In this document: piece after piece, positions 60,412 through 64,000 of the stretch
How positions within the stretch are numbered: the stretch's first letter is position 1
Layout: each line of letters opens with the position of its first letter
NCBI RefSeq assembly: GCF_009649845.1
Contig: NZ_WJIE01000004.1
Location: 620,001-684,000, forward strand
Source of the DNA: Polyangium spumosum
GTDB taxonomy: Bacteria > Myxococcota_A > Polyangia > Polyangiales > Polyangiaceae
Reading direction: 5' to 3'
DNA: 64,000 nucleotides
Translations under genes and position numbers: made by a program
Notes under the pieces: generated by a model
What the model saw: only the letters and a program-made list of their open reading frames with translations
What the model was told of the DNA's origin: nothing
Database searches by the model: none

Positions 60412-63400
60412 TCAGGCGGGGAGGGAGAGCGCGCGTTCCACCCACGCGCGCGCCTTCTCCGCGAGCGCCCCGAGCCGCTCGGCGTCCCACGTCGCGCGGG
60501 GTAGGGGCATCTCGCGGCGGCTCACGGTGTTCCTCGTGTCGAAGAGCTCGCAGAAGGACAGGAGCGCGAGGGCCTTGCGGAATCGATCCACCGGCGCGCT
60601 CTCGGGTTCTTCGTGGAGATACGCGGCCGCGAGCCGCGCCATGCTCTGGAGCTCGTTGGCTTCCCAGAGGAGCGGGACGTCGAGGATACGTCGCGCGCCC
60701 TCCGCGTCCCCTCGCGCGAGGGCCTCGTCGGCCGTGAGGACGATACGCAGGTAGTCGCGTATCACGGCTTGCTCGCGCGTCCATGACCGCTCCTCCGAGA
60801 GCGGCACGCAGAGCGGGATGAGCTCCTCGGGCTTGCACTTGCCTTCCTCGTATGCGGCCGAGCGATCGAGCTCGACGAGCGCCGCCTCGGGTTCGTCGAG
60901 CATCATCAGCAAGATCCCGCGCATGTGGTGGAGGTGCTTGGCCTCCGCGGGCTCGCGGAAGCTCGAGGGATCGATGTTCGCGAGTCGATCCAGCGCCTCG
61001 CGCCACCGTCCGGCGACGGCGAGCGTCCGGCTGTATCCCAGCCGGAACCTTGGATGATCGGGGAATCGTTCGCACCCGAACGCGTCGACGAACCCGGCGC
61101 TCGTGTTCTCGCGGAGGCGAAGGAGCGCGTGCTCGAGCGCGAGGACCTCGTCGGGGCCTGCCTTCCGCCGTGCCCACTCGATGCGCCGAGTGATCCCTTG
61201 CTTGCTTTCCCGCCGGAGCAGGCGCTCCTCCGCGACGGCCGCGGCGAGGTTCTTTCCCGTGGGCTTGTGGCAGTCGAGGTGCTTCGCGTGCACCGTGCTC
61301 CTGGGCAAACTCGGGAGGTCGAAAGCGGCGAGGTCTTCGCCCTCGGCGGCGGCCTTCGGGGGCACCGGGCCGAGCGGCACGGTCTCGTGGTGATCGGCGT
61401 GCGTCACGAGCAGCGCCGCGTGCCTCCCGTCGGCGGTCCCTGTGACGAGCGCCCGCCGGGGCACCCGCACCTCGTACTTGATCATGAGCCCGTCCTCGCC
61501 GTCCTCCAGGCCGAACAGCAAGCGCCCGTTCTGGTCGAGGTCGAACAGCACGAAGCACATCCCCGTGTCGAGGCTCCCGACCGCCGTCACTTCGCGCACG
61601 GCGTGTACACCTTCGAACAGACGCATGGGCCGCGCGCCGCGCGCGTCGATGTCGTAGAACCCCCACCGTGCGGCGTGAGGCTCCTTCGGGCCTTCGGGAT
61701 CGCTGGTGACGCCGATGATACGTTCACCGTCCGGGGCCGCGACGACCGAGCGCGCGAGGAGCGCGTCCTTCGGCAACGTGGGGCCAGGGGGCGACCCACG
61801 GGAGCCGTAGAAGGTCGTGCGGCCCTCGTCCTTGTCGTCGTCGAACTGGCAGACGACCACGCGAGGTACCTTCGATCCGACGACCGCGCCGACGTGGACG
61901 CGCGAGGCGCGATGCTCGCGGAGCTCGCGCGCGAGCCGCAGATCCGCGAGGTCGTAGATGCCGAGGGTCCGGCGAAGGCTGCGTTTTTCGTTGCTCGAAA
62001 GCGTGTTGAGCCAGAGCCACCGCCCATCCGCGGTGACGGTCGCCTCATCGACGTGCACCTCGGGCAGGACGATCCCGTCGACGTCCTCGTTCTCGAGCTT
62101 CGGCACGACCGCGTCGCCGTTGCCGAGGACGTTCGAGCACCACCGCTCGACCGTCCAGTCGTTCGTGTTGATCTCGAGCAGGCTCGCGCGCTTGCCGACG
62201 AGGAGCAGGCGTCCGTCGCGGAGCGCGGCGGTCAGGAACTCGATCGGGTTCGGCGTGCGGAGGGTGACGCGCGTGAGGAGCGCCCCCGTCGCCACGTCGA
62301 TCACGCGGATGAACACCCACGCGTCTCTCGTCTGCGGGACGATCAGGACGATCTCCTCGTGATCGTCGCGCGTCCGCGCGAGCATCGTCTCCCACTTCCA
62401 CCGCGACGGGAGGCGCGCGTCGTGGAGCGTCGCCGCCGGGGCTTCGCCCTCCTCGAACGTCTCGACGCGCACCGAGAATCGTCGCCGCACCTCCGCGCGG
62501 ATCTCCCCGCGCAGCGCTGCGACCCGCGCCGCATCCTCGCCCTCCACGCGCGCCGAGAGCTCCTCGCACACCGCGAGCGCGCGCAGCGTATCGCCCTCGC
62601 GCCGTAGCTGATCCAGCGACGTCCACAACGTCCGCCGCTCCACGACCCGCTGCACCTCCGCGTGGAGCACGTCGACCGCCGCGGCCTCCTCCTCCGGCAG
62701 ATCCTTGCGCTGCACGTCGCCGAGGATCTTGTTCGCTTGCGCGGCGTCGCCCTCCGCCATGACCCGCCGCGCCGCCTCGACGCGCCCCCGCGCCACGCGC
62801 CTTCGCTCCTCCACGAGCGCCGCCTGCGCCCTGCCGCGCACCTCCTCGGCGGGCCCGAAGCCGTGCAGGACCTTTCCGTGTGTATCGACGAGCTCCATCG
62901 CCGCCTCCGGCGCTCGCTCGGCGATCTCCTCGGCGCGATGTAGCGCCACGATCGCGGCCACCGCGGCTTTCACCTTCGCCCCCTCGCCGGGCGGCGCGAC
63001 GACATCGATCCACGCGAAGAGCTTCGTCGACTCCGCGTGCTCCTTCACCTTCACGCGCCCCGCGGCGGGCAGCGCCGCGTACGCCGCGAGCCCCTCGGCG
63101 AGCGCGCCCGCGGCGACCTTCTCGGCGATCGCCGCCGCGTGTGCTTCTTCTTCCCGCGCGCGCGCCTCTGCGACCTGCGCGGCGATCCTTTGCTCCGCAG
63201 ACGTAGCCTCGTGCGACGGCAGCCCGAGGATCTTCGCCGCTTCGAGCAACGACGCGGCGCGCACCGTCTCTCCACGATCGAGCGCGTCGTGCGCGTCGTC
63301 GAGCTTCCTCCGCGCCTCGTCGAGCTTCTTCTGCTCCTCGATGGATCGCAGGATCCTCCGCGCGACCTCGCTCTCCGGGTGGTCCACGAGGATCTCACGC

Positions 63401-64000
63401 GCGCGCGCCTCCGCGCCGTGGAGGTCTCCTTCTGCGTGGAGCCGCGAGACTTCCGCCTCCGCGGGCCCTCGCGCCCCTGCGCGTGCCTTCGCGAGCGCGG
63501 CCGTGAGGCTGACGAGCTCCGCGTGTGTCGCGTCGAGCGCGCGTGCTCGCGCGAGATCGTCCGCGGCCGAGGCGAGGTCTCCCGCTGCGAGCGCGCCTTT
63601 GGCGAGCGCGACGAAGACCTCGGCGACACGTGTTGGTTGTGCCTTCGAGGTGGACGTCGTGAGCAGGCGGAGGGCGCGCGCGCGCTCGTCGAGGCGCGCG
63701 GCGGCGAGCGCGAGCAGGAGGCGCACGTGTACGTCGGCGAGCGCCTCCGCGGCGATCTTCTCCTCCAGGGCGAGCGCCGCTGCCGAGGCGCCGAGCGTGT
63801 CCACGAGCAGCAAGAGCAGCGCCTTCGTGGCCTCCGCGCCGCCGCCGCTCCTCTCGAGTGCTGCTTCGAGGTGTGTCTGCGCGAGCTCGTAGTCGTACGC
63901 GGCGAGCGCCTCGTCCGCCGCGCGGAGCAGCTCCGGGACCTCGCGCGGCGCATCCTCGTCTCGCTCGACGCGCGGGCCTTCTCCCTTCGGGGGCGTGGTG
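60412..64000 (-). CDS. Very large helical/TPR-like protein with WD-like middle, 5' end outside window
   Basis: The reverse strand is open from the window edge to 60412, at least 1195 codons, so the start is outside. The N-terminal about 500 residues in view are helical with TPR-like pairs (ARALRLLTTSTSKAQPTRVAEVF; AAGDLASAADDLARARALDATHAE). There is also heavy Ala/Glu coiled-coil content. The middle (about 600-900) is beta-rich with propeller-like strands (VFIRVIDVATGALLTRVTLRTPN; GRLLLVGKRASLLEINTNDWTVERW). The end returns to TPR-like helices (GRWREALDRLANIDPSSFREPAEAKHLHHMRG). No catalytic motif was found. Probably a cytoplasmic scaffold; function unknown. Confidence 0.78.
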   Translation of the reverse strand, partial: TTPPKGEGPRVERDEDAPREVPELLRAADEALAAYDYELAQTHLEAALERSGGGAEATKALLLLLVDTLGASAAALALEEKIAAEALADVHVRLLLALAAARLDERARALRLLTTSTSKAQPTRVAEVFVALAKGALAAGDLASAADDLARARALDATHAELVSLTAALAKARAGARGPAEAEVSRLHAEGDLHGAEARAREILVDHPESEVARRILRSIEEQKKLDEARRKLDDAHDALDRGETVRAASLLEAAKILGLPSHEATSAEQRIAAQVAEARAREEEAHAAAIAEKVAAGALAEGLAAYAALPAAGRVKVKEHAESTKLFAWIDVVAPPGEGAKVKAAVAAIVALHRAEEIAERAPEAAMELVDTHGKVLHGFGPAEEVRGRAQAALVEERRRVARGRVEAARRVMAEGDAAQANKILGDVQRKDLPEEEAAAVDVLHAEVQRVVERRTLWTSLDQLRREGDTLRALAVCEELSARVEGEDAARVAALRGEIRAEVRRRFSVRVETFEEGEAPAATLHDARLPSRWKWETMLARTRDDHEEIVLIVPQTRDAWVFIRVIDVATGALLTRVTLRTPNPIEFLTAALRDGRLLLVGKRASLLEINTNDWTVERWCSNVLGNGDAVVPKLENEDVDGIVLPEVHVDEATVTADGRWLWLNTLSSNEKRSLRRTLGIYDLADLRLARELREHRASRVHVGAVVGSKVPRVVVCQFDDDKDEGRTTFYGSRGSPPGPTLPKDALLARSVVAAPDGERIIGVTSDPEGPKEPHAARWGFYDIDARGARPMRLFEGVHAVREVTAVGSLDTGMCFVLFDLDQNGRLLFGLEDGEDGLMIKYEVRVPRRALVTGTADGRHAALLVTHADHHETVPLGPVPPKAAAEGEDLAAFDLPSLPRSTVHAKHLDCHKPTGKNLAAAVAEERLLRRESKQGITRRIEWARRKAGPDEVLALEHALLRLRENTSAGFVDAFGCERFPDHPRFRLGYSRTLAVAGRWREALDRLANIDPSSFREPAEAKHLHHMRGILLMMLDEPEAALVELDRSAAYEEGKCKPEELIPLCVPLSEERSWTREQAVIRDYLRIVLTADEALARGDAEGARRILDVPLLWEANELQSMARLAAAYLHEEPESAPVDRFRKALALLSFCELFDTRNTVSRREMPLPRATWDAERLGALAEKARAWVERALSLPA

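Noticed and set aside
58802-61666. 954-codon reverse frame
   Set aside because: Crosses a strong terminator and lies antisense to the 58964 lipoprotein; low-complexity Arg/Ala composition.
1-64000. tRNA, rRNA, insertion sequence or prophage
   Set aside because: No cloverleaf, rRNA-like segment, transposase or phage structural motif was found while reading the window; only a systematic search could exclude small RNAs.

Overview
This is a high-GC bacterial chromosome segment with dense gene packing, many four-base ATGA/GTGA overlaps and convergent genes only 2-10 bp apart. It almost certainly comes from a Myxococcota (delta-type) bacterium, most likely a Polyangium/Sorangium-like member of the Polyangiales. 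This rests on the long, low-complexity Gly/Ser/Pro/Ala linkers, the large number of Cys-rich lipoproteins, a PilZ protein with a long disordered linker, an MJ0042 zinc-ribbon plus GYF protein, kinase-like proteins and many secreted c-type haem proteins. The taxonomic call is inference; no rRNA or tRNA gene was seen.

Layout. 1-2 kb: edge of a surface-polysaccharide locus (nucleotide-sugar dehydrogenase and CpsB-type PHP phosphatase) plus a small unknown. 2.1-6.3 kb: a TTG-start small protein, an ArsA/GET3-like ATPase, two Cys-rich lipoproteins and haem A synthase. 6.4-13.8 kb: MOSC protein, a decayed FAD halogenase/oxidoreductase, a DUF697-like protein, two overlapping radical SAM genes (the first fused to a methyltransferase), a membrane protein and a FabH-fold protein that has lost two of its three catalytic residues. 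13.8-21.9 kb: a propeller/cytochrome/Ig-like lipoprotein, a coupled amidohydrolase/outer-membrane/lipoprotein trio and a HEAT-like protein. 21.95-25.7 kb: Mfd. 26.7-28.6 kb: an OLD/RecF-type ATPase coupled to a DUF4276 TOPRIM-like protein, a candidate defence cassette. 29.4-29.6 kb: a five-unit inverted-repeat array with 41-43 bp periodicity. 29.6-32.9 kb: a DUF2325 operon behind a promoter embedded in palindromes, then a PilZ protein. 33-36.3 kb: two divergent paralogous GT-C glycosyltransferases. 36.5-40 kb: a sigma-54 response regulator and the zinc-ribbon/GYF protein.

40-60 kb is dominated by envelope redox proteins. A thioredoxin-fold lipoprotein without redox cysteines precedes a coupled four-gene cassette (haem lipoprotein, TPR-DUF3570 barrel, diheme lipoprotein, haem lipoprotein). 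A pseudokinase follows. A four-gene operon carries a DUF4215-like lipoprotein, two paralogous MauG-like di-haem oxidoreductases and a repeat lipoprotein. After a Kelch lipoprotein on the other strand comes a second haem operon with a Tat-type protein, closed by a strong terminator. The window ends in a lipoprotein and a very large partial TPR-like protein.

Most likely places for undescribed biology: the 29.4 kb array, the tandem radical SAM pair, the ATPase/TOPRIM-like pair, the DUF3570-haem cassette, and three enzyme-fold proteins (FabH-like, kinase-like, thioredoxin-like) that have each lost catalytic residues.
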